From NCBI GenBank assembly GCA_029204225.1, contig CM055107.1, forward strand, positions 15,060,900 to 15,124,899: a stretch of DNA of 64,000 nucleotides. The letters are read 5' to 3'. Positions 47,001 through 58,023 of this stretch are shown here, piece after piece. Origin of the DNA: Diphasiastrum complanatum (lineage: Eukaryota > Streptophyta > Lycopodiopsida > Lycopodiales > Lycopodiaceae). The stretch's first letter is position 1; every line of letters begins with the position of its first letter. Made by a program: the position numbers and the translations under genes. The notes below the pieces were generated by a model that saw nothing but the letters and a program-made list of their open reading frames with translations, had not been told where the DNA came from and did no database searches.

Positions 47001-48735
47001 GATCCCATGGATAGTGTGGGCGTTTGGGACGATAGAATTTTGTCTCAGGCTTTTCAATTGCAACCTTGGCAACTGGTTCCACCTTGGAAGCATGTTGCAG
47101 ATAGGTCCTAAGTGGGAGTGCCTCCATATAATTGAGGATCTGAATATCAGAAATGTCCAACTCTTTTGGGCAATTCTGAATTCGTAAGACATTCTCGTCA
47201 TCGATGAATAAATCATCTGATTTATTAGTAGGTAGCCATGCAACATTTAGCAGCCCATCATGGTGTGGAAGAATATCAATAAAATTGATATTGATGATAG
47301 GTGTATCCAGATCAGGTAATTGGTCGTAATCGATAGGGAGTGGAGATGTACAATTATCCTGTGCTGAGCACAGTAATCGGCATTCACACAATCAATGGTA
47401 GCTAGACTGTGACTCCAGTTTATGATATCAGTAGATTTAACATAATGACATTTTTCGTCGCTGGATTGGTATGGCTCAAATACTGAGTTGGTGGTTGAAG
47501 ACCCTTCGTCATGGATGCGTGCAGGTTTGAGTTTACCCGTTGAATAGGCATTATTGGGAATATCAAGTACTACGAGATCGACAAAAAACTTGAGACCTCC
47601 TAGTTTGATCAGCACGTGCGGAAGGAAAACGGTAGGTCGGACCACACTTTGATCAGCCATCCAAAGCTGACAAGTGGGTTTGGCTAGCTTGTCTCTTAGA
47701 TTCCATTCCATCATGAGGGATGTGGAAATGATATTAACCCCGGAGCCTCCATCGAGTACTGCTAAAACTTCACGAGATTGATGACGGGTAGCTGGGATTT
47801 TGATGTTGTCTCGTTCGCTGAGTGGATTGGTTAGATGTAAGGGCATTTCAGGCAACTCGTCAGTAGTGGTGGTGTTATTAGATTGGATATGTTGTTTCCA
47901 CTGGCCAGCATGCTTCCAGAGTACATGGAAAGGAAGAGTGACATTAGTTTGGAATAAATCTCCCCAAACTTCAGTACCTTCAAGGGTTTTGCTTTCAAAG
48001 GGCATGTGAGGTACTTTTATGGAAGAGGAAGATTGTTGGTCGGCATTGCGGATTTGCTGGCGATACTGATGATGCGGCCGAATTTCTTCAGATGGGTGAG
48101 GGTAAACTATCGGGGTTGAATCTTCACTTGGAAGAACAGCCTGCGGTTGAGTTTTGCTGGGTGCAAGTGTAGGGGCTTGGCGTTGGGTTTGTGCCCGAGT
48201 CAAGACCCAAGCGGGATGTGTGTCGATGGGTAAGGTTTCTTCTTGCACTGGACAGACAGGAGCGGCTGGCTTAGATCGGGATGGGCAGTCCTTCACGTGA
48301 TGTTCAATACCACAGTTTTCACATGCTGGAGGAAAACAAAGTTTATCTGGGCAGCAAATACTGGGATGTTTACCTGTATAGATAAAATATTCTCGTATTA
48401 CGGGTAGTTGATGTACGGCAAAGACAGCTTGGTTTGGATTGTAAGCTTGGGTATTGGGATCCACTGGTTGAGCATTAGAATCATTGGTATAATAAACAAC
48501 CGTTTCAGTAAAGTACTGCGATTGAGTATTGTCTTCCACATAGTGGGTGGCCAGATCGATGGTATTCGGATCAAAATAATGGATAGTGTTTTGTGGGGCA
48601 GGTTGCATTATCAAAGTCTTGGAGAAATTGGACTGGGTCAGATTCGCCATCGTACTTTGGTGCATCGATGCGTGGAATTCTTCGTTCTAATCGTAGAGGA
48701 GTCGGATTAGAAGATTCAGCACAATCACGAGACAT
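44100..48735 (-). pseudogene. Ty3/Gypsy retrotransposon polyprotein, near full length but decayed
   Basis: Minus-strand order: gag start at 48735 (MSRDCAESSN, then PKYDGESDPVQFLQDF) with the gag middle missing; a long linker; zinc knuckle-like CENCGIEHHVKDC near 48300; aspartic protease VLAVLDGGSGVNIISTSL near 47760; RT N-part HRIPLKPGARPIASRPYRCN near 46440; the catalytic box VYLDDLGAHS near 45960; RNase H VHTDAFKYAIGTVL with VNYTTTECEALAMVYAV to 45394; integrase zinc region ACDVCQHTKHFQK near 44810; integrase C-part SFPYYPRYNGQAGSINKILC and WAYHTTPKRATGLTPFQLTYG to 44226. Frameshifts and stops break it between domains. Flanking LTRs could not be paired. Confidence 0.9.
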
Positions 48736-48839
48736 GATGTAGAATACAGATGAGCAAGTCAGTAATGTACTTGGCAAAAGGGCAGTTTGCTTGCAGAATT
48801 GATAATGTAGGACAAAAAAAACTAGTCTTTCTGGTCGTG

Positions 48840-49340
48840 ATAAAATTCGCGGACAGTTTGAGAAATCGTGGAGAGGCAAATAAATTGTACTGTAGTACTC
48901 GCGAATTCTGACAGGAAGTTTTGAATGTCAAAATAGTGAATTTTTTGAATTTTCTAGAAAAAAAAATTTGTAGTTTCAGAATTCACGAGTAGGACAGGAA
49001 AATCGTACGTTTTAAGAACAAATTCTGAGGCTTGATGGCGAATTCTAACAGAGAGGTTTGATTGGCAGATAGGGAATATAGAAAAAAATGTGCTTTTCTG
49101 ACATTAAACAAGCAAAATCTCTGAGATAGAATTTACGGGGCTACTGGAGGACTGATTTTGATGAGATATAGCCTTAGTGAAACCGGCGAATTCTAAGACA
49201 GATTTGGGTGAGAAATAAGGGATTTTGACAGTATATCAAGCTGTTTTCTCAGAATCTGACCGTGGTCAGAATTTGTAGAGGTGATAAAATGAAAGATCAG
49301 GGTCTATTAGGGCTGCAGACAGGCTGACGAATTCTGATAT
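48840..49340. repeat. Iterated GCGAATTCT motif, Gypsy leader region
   Basis: About eight variants of cgaattctgacag at roughly 40-75 bp spacing (48845 inverted, 48903, 48980, 49018, 49043, 49188, 49264, 49330), upstream of gag on the minus strand. The pattern suggests an ancient tandem array in the retroelement leader. Confidence 0.6.
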
Positions 49341-49549
49341 ACCTGTTTGGTTTTGAAAAAGGTCACTTGGGTCACGTCTTTTGAAGAAAATGCCCAAGTT
49401 GACTCTTTTGTTGCTCCCCCCCAACTTGAGAAATTGCTCCGCAGCTCGTGTAGGACCTGGAGAGACGAGGCGTGCTGTTTGTTGGTAGATAAAGACAGGT
49501 AAACAAGCAAACAGACAACACGGAAGCAAGAAAACAAAAAGAGAAAGAT

Positions 49550-50345
49550 GCTAGGTAAAAAATACTTAAAAAGAAGTATTTCTAGTGTGTGCGGTGGCTA
49601 GATCTTTTATGGGTGTAGTACAGGGATGTAGAGATTCATCCACTTTTTAAAGTTTCTACAACAAGCTTCAACGAAAATATGGAAAGAATCAACAAGAATG
49701 AGAGCACTAAGGCTTGCCCAACTAGTGCCCGAAACGAAAAAAAAGCTAACTAATAACAACAACAATAAAAACCTTGCTAAGGCAAACCCAACTAGCAAGA
49801 TTGCTTAATCCTACGTAACACCCAAAGGGAGATAATAAGAATTGTGGCTAAACTAAGCAAATAACAATAAAACGATGCCACAATTAAAGACCAATTAAAG
49901 GAGGCCAGAGGAGGCCCGAGCACTTTCCCTCAAGCTAAGCACCTTCCAATGGGAACACAATGAAATGCAAGATAATCACAATAGTAATTTTGCCTTAATC
50001 ACAAAGTGTTGTTTACAATGCAAATACCTCTCCTTTTATGGCAAGGAGGGTCTTCCATAAGTGTCTACTAACTTATGAGACTAATCTGTTTGTAGCCTTT
50101 CTAGAACTTCTAACTTAGGATTTAGAACTTCAAAGTTTCTTAACTTAGAAAAACTTAAGATAAAATATTTCTAATCCTAAGTTTCCTAAGTCTGAGTTCT
50201 AAATCTAAGTTTAAGCTATTTTATTATTATTTAAGATTCTACTCATGGACTTACAAAACACGTGCCATGGTTGAAGTTTATTAACAGATACTCATACGTG
50301 GACTTACAAAACACATGCCACGGAGTTTTATTTCTTTCTTTATTT
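49550..50345 (-). other. Probable Gypsy 5' LTR/leader region, no coding sequence
   Basis: Non-coding. On the minus strand a TATA-like CATAAAAGGAGAGG lies near 50040. A short direct duplication (cgtggacttacaaaacacrtgccayg) occurs near 50249 and 50291. LTR borders cannot be set because no second copy is seen. Confidence 0.3.
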
Positions 50346-50499
50346 TCTCTGCGTTAGCACGGTTGCTAACACCAGGAGGCAGCACATACGTCACACGATA
50401 CTACAACTCCTACATCTGTCACAACTCATATTCCCGGCACGCCCACTTTCACCCCTCACATATTCCCTCCCTCTGGACCCACTATCACTAAGTCATTTC

Positions 50500-51560
50500 C
50501 TCCCGCCTATACACCGTGGGGTTTTCAATCCACTTCCACTCAGTTCCCCCCTATATATTCTCTCATCTCAATGCCCCCCATTGGCTATTCTCCCCTCGGT
50601 ACCCCACATCATCAGTATTCTCCCCTTGGCGGGGCATCTCCCACACTTGAGGCCACCCCCGCAGACACTCCTAGGGCCACATCGTCACCAGCTGCCATCC
50701 CGTCATTGTATGACATAGACAGGATGGTCACATCATTGAGAATGACCGTGGTAAGGCGGTCATCTCGCGCATGAGGATACTCATGTATATCCACTTTTTC
50801 TCGCGACTGTTTTTGCTTCGTGTTTCGCTTCGCGATCACTTGGCTTTCAGCATAAATCAATTTCAGAGCTCATTCAAGTTTCGCTTCACTTCACTTTGCT
50901 TCGCTAAGTTTCGTTTCGTTTCGTCTAGTTTCGTTTCGTTTCGTTACAGAGCCTGATTGATTCTTTTTTCGCAAATTCTTCTCGTTTCGTTACAAAGCTT
51001 GATTGATCTTTTCGCGAATTCTTCTCAAATAGAAATTATTCGTGATCAGAACAGTTTCACTAAAAGTTTCGCGAATCGTTCGAGAGACTCCCGTCAGTTC
51101 GTCACTAGAATTTTACTGGAATTTCATTTGTTGTTTTTCCATCACATACCCCTCCTCACTCTTCTTGTGATCGCCTTCCAACTCCTCCCCAAATTATTCC
51201 CGTTGTAGTCAACTCCCCCGCTCCTCTTGACACTCCCTTTGCCACCTCTCCATCAGCTGACGTCTTGCCATCCTATGACATAGATCTAGAGAAGCACATA
51301 GTGGAGGATGATCGCGGTGGTCGCGTCATCACTTGCATGAGGCAACTCACGCATGTGGTCTTCAATAGAGACATTTTCAAGGACTGGCGCAAACAAAATG
51401 ATGAGAAAAAGAATTATGTCATTGACTAGTTGTATAAAGAACTTTCAGTCCCCTCCCCTGATTTAGAATTTGACTGAATATAGATGGGACGACGCATGGG
51501 AAGTGTGATGAGCCACCACAAATCAGAGATCCGAGATGCGGTGAAGGCATCAAAGACAAA
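50500..51560 (+). pseudogene. Unidentified transposon-like ORF remnants (possible CACTA/Ptta-type protein)
   Basis: The plus strand reads a Pro/Ser/Thr-rich stretch, then SYDIDLEKHIVEDDRGGRVI, MRQLTHVVFNRDIFKDWRKQ and NYVID stop LYKELSVPSPDLEFD, then MGRRMGSVMSHHKSEIRDAV, which runs on into the Copia frame at 51565. The segment around SYDID is duplicated in diverged form at 50690-50790 (LYDIDRMVTSLRM). The W-K plus R-x-x-x-M layout recalls the plant Ptta/En-Spm accessory transposase, but this assignment is weak. Confidence 0.35.
50795..51110. repeat. TTTCG-rich degenerate pentamer tract
   Basis: Dense copies of ttcgctt, gtttcg and tttcgttt, with two larger near-repeats (cgtttcgttacaragcytgattgat at about 50935 and 50984). 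It lies between the two diverged copies of the DID-type segment, as if inserted or expanded there. Confidence 0.7.
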
Positions 51561-51564
51561 TCCA

Positions 51565-53775
51565 TGGCTCTATACACCAAGAAGAAAGACTATTCCAAGG
51601 GCAAGAATCAAGTGCAGCAACAACAACAGAAGCCTCACACTCAAGGTGAGGCATGGTGGATCGCGCAAGAAGCTTTTTTGCAGATATTGCAAAAGAACTA
51701 ATCAAGACATCAAGGAGTGTCGCATCAGGATCTACAACGAGGCAAAGACGCAGCAACAACAGCAGCAACCAGACTTCTCCAACACGGCGAAATTCAAGGA
51801 GTTAGATATACACTTGTTAATGGCTTACAGCAGCAGCGAAGACTGTGATAGCTGGTACCTGGACAACGGCGCTACCCAAAACATGACCTCTCACAAGGAA
51901 TGGTTTACGGAGTACACAGCTTATAGCAGAGACCAATTTATCTACCTTGTAGATTCTAGCACCATACGCGTGGAAGACAAAGGAGCAGTGAAAATCAGCT
52001 TCATCAACAATCTGTCCATTTGTGTTCCTAACGTCCTTCATGTTTCTCAATTGTCAAAGAACCTATTATCAGTCTCTAAGATAACTAATGAGGGTTACAT
52101 TGTTACAATACTCGAAGAAGATACTACTCTGACTACATGCACTAGAGTCAGAAACCTTTACACACTCTCTAATTCAGTTGCATTAGCTAGTATCTCTAAT
52201 GAAAATGTAAACGACAGTGCTGTTCTGTGGCATAGTCGATTTGGACACATGAATACAAAATCACTTTCTTATATTCACTGTAATAATTTAGTTGATGGTT
52301 TGAATTTTCCGTCTTCATTAGATAGGAAATCTTTCTTTTGTGAATCATGCATCTACGAGAAGCACTCTAAAAGCAAGTTTCCAAAATCACATTCCATCAA
52401 AACAAAGCATGTATTAGATCTTGTACATAGTAATTTCTGTGGTCCAATGCCAACTCTGTCATTAGAAGATGCAATCTATTTTATCACTTTCATAGATGAT
52501 TACTCTAGATGGTCTACATCCATGTTCATTAAGCACAAATCTGAAGCCTTTGAATGCTTCAAGAGATTCAAGGCCATGGTTGAGACACAAACGTCTAGAA
52601 AAGTGAAAGCACTCCGAACTGATGGTGGCGACGAATACATCTCTAACGAGATGTCCGACTACATGGCTGAACATGGTATTAAAAGACAATTCACCACTTC
52701 CTATTCACCTCAACAGAACGGGATTGCAGAAAGGAAGAATAGAACTCTTCTCAACTCAACCAGATCCATGCTACATCAAACACACATACCTGCGAAGTTC
52801 TGGGCAAAAGCTACTGCCACAGCTTGTTACGTGCAGAACAGATTCTACACCAAAGCCGTCAACAACAAGACTCCTCATGAAATTTGGCATGGGCACAAGC
52901 CTCCATTTAAAAATCTTTGGTTGTATATGTTTTGTTCACATTTCTAAACAGCTTAGGAAGAAGCTGGATCATAGGACAAATAAATGTATTTTCATTGGCT
53001 ATCATGATAAACATAAAGCTTATAAAGTTTATGACCCATCCACCAATATAGTATTTGTCTTTAGGGAAGTACAACTCACTTTTGACGAATCAGACCTGGA
53101 CACTAGCCGACTTTCCCACTCACAAGAGAATTATTGACAACAAGTGGATCTTCAAGAAGAAGATTAACTCTGATGGTTCCATTGCAAAATGGAAAGCACG
53201 GCTGGTGGCTAAAGGATTGACTCAAGTCCAAGGGGTGGATTATCAAGAAATTTTCAGTCCTATCATCAAGATGTAGTCAATCAGGACTCTGATTGCGTTA
53301 GCAGCCGCGGAAGACCTTGAAATGCACCAAATGGATGTCAAGACAACATTTCTCAACGACAATGTCGAAGAGGAACTGTAGACCTTCCAACCGGAAGGAT
53401 TCGAAGTCAAAGGCCAAGAGCACAAAGTGTGCAAGCTGTACAAAGCAATCTACGGTCTGAAACAGGCCGCAAGAGTATGGTTCGATAGAATCAACTCTTA
53501 TCTCATTCAATTAGGATTTGCAAATAATTCAACTGACTGTAATATTTATTCAAAGCATATAAGCACCAATTCAGTTCATATAGCTCTTTACGTAGATGAT
53601 ACATTTATTTTGTCACTTCTCTTCTGCACACTACTAAGAGTGATCTGTCAAAGGAATTTGACATGATTGATTTAGGAGCTGTTCATTCTTTGCTAGAAAT
53701 TCACATTACTAGAGATAGACTTCAGAAGAAGATCTATCTTAGCCAGCACACATATCTAAAAGATATTTTAGAAAA
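51565..53775 (+). pseudogene. Ty1/Copia polyprotein (zinc knuckle to RT), truncated in RT
   Basis: Plus strand: Gln-rich linker; zinc knuckle CRYCKRTNQDIKECRI near 51680; protease WYLDNGATQNMTSHKEWF near 51855; pre-integrase LWHSRFGHMNTKSL; integrase zinc region CESCIYEKHSKSKF; core residues in FIDDYSRW, ALRTDGGDEYIS and SPQQNGIAERKNRTL. A frameshift at about 52905 moves to the frame of KCIFIGYHDKHKAYKVYDP. RT follows: [36 protein letters not shown], two stops, VCKLYKAIYGLKQAARVWFD and HIALYVDDTFI. After SQHTYLKDILEKL the sequence becomes (GA)n and RNase H is absent. No LTR is identified. Confidence 0.92.

Positions 53776-53820
<45 letters not shown>
53776..53820. repeat. (GA)n microsatellite at the Copia truncation point
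   Basis: About 20 GA units start exactly where RT homology ends. It encodes an Arg-Glu run in the frame through it, which is not real coding sequence. Confidence 0.95.
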
Positions 53821-53823
<3 letters not shown>

Positions 53824-54293
53824 GAGTATGTTCACTTATAAATGTGTTTTGAGTATATAAGTAGAAAGCTAAGTGCAAGAGCTAACTAGATATGCTTACC
53901 ACTTTTATATCATATCGCTTAAAGAGTATAAATATTCATTGATTTGTTTTTGGTGACTAGTGGAAATGTAGTAGGCTTGGAAAAAAAAAAGACTAGAAAT
54001 ATAGAAAAAACCAATCAAAAGGACAAAAAATGCTATGAAGCTACTTGAAGTGAGTTGTTATAACATGTTGATGTAAATATGGCATAACTCCTCATCATGC
54101 ATTGATGAGTAGGTTCATAAAAAAAGTTCTTGTCCAATAAAAATTAGTTAATTGAAGAGATTTTCAGCATGAAAATCCAGCACAAGACCTTTGTGCACAA
54201 GTAAGGGATCTCATCAGGACATCTTGCTAATTTATTTTTCCAAATATTTCAGCATATTATTTATTTTGGATTGGACTCAAACTCAGATCTTGC

Positions 54294-54623
54294 TTATCTA
54301 GTCACTCTCATTTCCATTAACATCATTTCTAGGTTGATGCAAGAACTATCAACTTTCTCCATCTCCTTTATCTCCTGATTGAAGTTTAATAATACAACAT
54401 CCTGGTGAAAGTTAACATTTAGAAGGCCACCTCTACCATCAACTTCAAATGATATTTTCAAGTTTGTGATTGCAATATTTCTTGGATAATTGGTGGAATG
54501 TAGAACTTGTACGCTACCATTTAGGACGCCACCTCTACCATCGACTTCAGATGACAGTTTCAGGCTTGTGATTGTAATACTTCTTAGATAATTGGTAGAT
54601 TGTAGACTACAACTAAGTGTGTG
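54294..54623 (-). other. Open frame with a duplicated 35-residue motif, possible exon
   Basis: The minus strand from 54623 is open for 109 codons without a start codon, ending at TAA 54296-54294. It contains STNYLRSITITSLKLSSEVD GRGG, then after a short link STNYPRNIAITNLKISFEVD GRGG, so a 105-bp unit is tandemly duplicated in frame with mostly conservative changes. It ends with a Glu/Met-rich tail. Acceptor-like CACACTTAG lies at its start. No family is recognised. The conservative substitutions suggest the frame was once under selection. Confidence 0.4.
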
Positions 54624-55472
54624 TCATCCCATCAATAGCTTTAAGCAAGTGACCGATTTTTGCATGTCTTCATTTATAAATGATTAGGTAATGTATGGAT
54701 AGATGAAAGGTAATTTTAAAATAGCTAGCTTGTTCTTTACGAATGATAAAAGAAATGATGTGTCAGGTTTTTAAACAAAAAACAAAAATGCATGACTTGA
54801 ATCAAAAGTTAATTGTTTACAAAATTGGTGAAGTGATATTATATTATCCTTGACTGACTTGTAGCGATTAGTGTTTGTATATTTGTTTAATTTCTTGCTA
54901 CATGGTTTATGTGATTTCTTGTTTGACTCGGTAAATTAAGTAAGACTGGGACAAGTGAACAAAGTTTCATTAGGAGATAAACATGGCATTTGATATTAGA
55001 TAACAATCTTCAAGCATCCTATCTTTCAAAAGTGTGATAATAGTTAATAACAACCTATACTCAGAGTTCAAACTGATCCCTTCAAAGAGATGGTCTTGTG
55101 CTTGAACCATAGATCCATAACAAATACCAACAGGCTTGGCACTACATCAGTACAACTTCAGAGTGTCATACGAAAGATATTTCTAAGCAGAATTTAAATA
55201 TGCCAACAAAACTGCTAGATGCTAAGTTTAAAAAAAAACAAAAAACAAAATATTTGTTACCACACAATGTTTACCAAGTGTTACGATGGTGCAATAGTTT
55301 TTTAGTAAAGGTCAACAACATCCTCTTTTGGAATGCTATTAAACACGTGATTCAAATTCTTTTCCCCTAAAATTAAGGCACTAGCTCCTTGGTTGAGCAA
55401 AATTTAAGGCAATCTTATATCATTTTTATAACCATAAAGTTGTGAGTAGGATAAGCAAATGGATGGAAAAGT

Positions 55473-55598
55473 TCACTCTGACAAACGCCCAAAAAAAGTA
55501 ATCTTAGCAATTCCACCACCCTCTGAATCCTGAGAAGCTTTTCTATTCCTGATGGACAGAACCTTAATAAAATGACCAGAAACAATAGAACAAGCCCA
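55473..55598 (-). other. Possible exon of an unidentified gene
   Basis: After acceptor-like GTTCCAG (ending at 55599) the minus strand reads WACSIVSGHFIKVLSIRNRK followed by ASQDSEGGGIAKITFFGRLS, then stops. A further open stretch lies at about 55400-55300 (GASALILGEKNLNHVFNSIP). Composition is protein-like, but I recognise no family. With 54294-54623 they may be exons of one minus-strand gene. Confidence 0.3.
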
Positions 55599-56096
55599 CT
55601 GGAACAATGATCTAGTCCACTAAGGCAAACTCTCTGAGAAAACTTACAAGTCATACATGTACATCCATTCAGAATTAAACACAACTTACATAAGACACTA
55701 TATACTGTAGCCTATACAAAACACACCTAATATTGACGAAGTTGTGAAAATCTAGGTACATAACCAATCAAAAAACGTTTCATTGAGGTTTGGCAAATGT
55801 ACCAATAGTGCTTTAGGTGAGATGACTGACTCATCACATTAATAATGCTTCCAATGTAAAGAAACCTTTACAAGGAAACAAGCATGTCATGAGCTAATTA
55901 TTCACCAATCCAAATTAACAAAATCACAAAGATTTGAATTTTCATCTAAATGATAAAATCATTACAACGTTTGAACTTGTGAGTAGCAACCAAAGGAGGC
56001 TAGAATTAACATGGTGTTGTGGCAAAATATAGAACATAAGTAATCCCATCTAAGAAAGGAAAGATGCATTGAGTCAAATCCACAAAAGGTTACTCT

Positions 56097-56500
56097 TGTT
56101 AGAAGTCCATAAATCATAATATGGATGGACAGACTAGGATTCGAACCCAGGACCTCCCTCATACCGGATGGGATGCTCTACCACTGAGCTATCCGCCCTG
56201 TTTGATAGTTCTCTCTAGAGTGTGGATTGATATTCCAACACCCCCTCTCAAGCCACACTTGGTTGGGGTCCTAGCTGTCACCTGCCCCACCACTTGGGCC
56301 AGCTAACCATGGCTTTGACACCATGAATTGTTAGGTATAACTTGGCTCTGATACCATGTTAGAAATCCATAATTCATAATATGGATGGAAAGATTAGGAT
56401 TCGAACCCAGGACCTCCGTCATACCGGATGGGATGCTCTACTACTGAGTTATTTGCCCTGTTTGAGAGTTCTCTCTAGAGTGTGGATTGATATTCCAACA
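56097..56500 (-). mobile_element. Complete 404-bp TRIM retrotransposon
   Basis: Two 144-bp LTRs (56097-56240 and 56357-56500), both TGTTRG...CAACA on the plus strand, flank a 116-bp interior. On the minus strand the 5' LTR is followed at once by the PBS TGGTATCAGAGCC (56356-56344), and a polypurine tract CTTGAGAGGGGG (56252-56241) precedes the 3' LTR. The direct repeat ACTCT borders both ends (56092-56096 and 56501-56505), a 5-bp target-site duplication. There is no coding capacity, so it must have used enzymes from an autonomous element. The LTRs differ at about 10 of 144 positions, so the insertion is old. Confidence 0.95.
56127..56198 (-). other. tRNA-like sequence inside the TRIM LTR
   Basis: On the minus strand a 72-nt stretch starts GGGCGGA and ends TCTGTCC; these seven pairs form an acceptor-like stem with two G-U wobbles. 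It has box A TAGCTCAGTGGTAGAGC (56191-56175), a D-arm GCTC/GAGC, and box B GGTTCGAATCC (56147-56137) within a T-arm CTGGG/CCTAG. The middle arm is abnormal: TCCC and GGGA pair around an 11-base loop instead of a normal 7-base anticodon loop. It is therefore not a functional tRNA gene, but Pol III promoter boxes look intact. The right LTR copy carries substitutions in box A and the acceptor stem. Confidence 0.8.
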
Positions 56501-57030
56501 ACTCTCTAGGCAAACCTTCCACGAAAACCAGGAATGAACCAATATGAATAACACAGTCTGATAATGGACTACAAAAACAATAAACTCCAGTACACAAAAT
56601 CTGGCAACAAGGGTTCACTTTGATCCAATCATCATACAACTCATGTACAAAACAAAACCAAAAGCAACAGATATTCTTGGAAAACTTAACATTGCATCTT
56701 GCAACAACAACAACATTCTTTGCTCCCGACCGCTTGCACCATTTTTGTTAGATTAGTTTTATAAATACCGCAAAACTTCATATTGAGAGCTCATTTTGAT
56801 TGTCCACACAAAGCACAGGGTCAAAGCAACTCTTTTGAATAGGTTTCAACTTCGTATCAAGTTTAAATATGATCTATTTTGATCAAAACTAGATGCAAAT
56901 GTTCCATTTAGAATAGTGACCTACATAACAAAGCAGCCACGTCAGACAGGTGAACTTTATAGAGTCCACCTACAAGTCCTAGACCAAGTGCTAGGATATC
57001 TCTACTTACTTTTATCAAAGTTTGGAAAAA

Positions 57031-57973
57031 TAAGTTAAGTGTTATGTTACATTGTAGTTTAGCGCACAGTTTTATTCCTAAAGACTGAGGCTGATATCAA
57101 TGCCATATTAACCTAGGAATTTGTTCACCTATCACCCCAATTGAGATAGAGTGACACAAATCTGACCAATTCCAGCTTCAAAGGCCGATGCAAAAAATTT
57201 CAAGTGCAACGGTCACTAATGTCCACCGCTGCTTCAAGACACATTGCCTAACTGCCACAATGTTTCCCATAGAGTTTAAACTTATCTCAGATCAATTTTT
57301 AATACAAAGACCGATTACAGTTCTGTGCGCAGTATCTCAAAACAAAACTTTCAAACGCATGAAAAGTGTTCAAAATCATATCAGAATACATAAAGGTAGG
57401 TACCAACATCATCATCAAATTATCACACACAACTCCATTCTAGAATCTAGAGCTCCCAGACTAATGACCAAAACAGTCCCAGAATATACGAAATGACCAC
57501 GTTTCATATATTAAGAGAGAACATAGAACTTGTTTGCAATCACAAAATACCAATGTCGAGATGTTCATAACCTCTAGCATGAAGTAGATCTAGCTAATGG
57601 CTATTAGCACCCCTTAATATTTTTCAGAGAACTTTCAATATCTTGTCCTCAAGTTAAAGGACGAGCAATAAAGGCCCCAGGTTATTACGCTAAATTCACC
57701 TAAGAAGCTACGTCTCTGGAAACTGAAATCATTGAATGACACTAGAACATGAATCTATATTGTCAAAGCTAAGTCCTATCCTGACAGTATTAAGTAACAA
57801 CAAAATTTGGATTATTCAATAATATGCAAGACGATTACGTATATTATCAAGACTAAGTTAGTTGAATATCGACAGTCTTTTGTGGCAACAGGTGTTGTTT
57901 AACATTCAACCACATGACGATTATTGATGAAACTAGAACAAAAGTACAGTAGATTGGCAGAACTAAGAAGCCC
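57031..57973. repeat. 0.96-kb tandem duplication, left unit
   Basis: It matches 58024-58986 at about 95% by eye, including agcgcacagttttattcc, the 57188-57400 stretch and the end block gattggcagaact. It has no recognised coding function. The 50-bp spacer between units (57974-58023) matches 55684-55735, so the ancestral unit once extended further left. Confidence 0.92.
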
Positions 57974-58023
57974 AACTTACATAAGACACAATATACTGTA
58001 GCCTATACAAAACAGACCTAATA

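Noticed and set aside
46672-47187. 171-codon plus-strand frame
   Set aside because: It is a shadow of the Gypsy polyprotein on the minus strand.
56127-56198. A functional nuclear tRNA gene
   Set aside because: The anticodon arm has a 4-bp stem and 11-base loop, and the sequence lies inside both LTRs of a TRIM.
56097-56500. Two tandem tRNA-derived SINEs
   Set aside because: The paired 144-bp repeats share exact ends, and PBS, PPT and a 5-bp TSD bracket the pair, which is LTR-element structure. No A-rich SINE tail is present.
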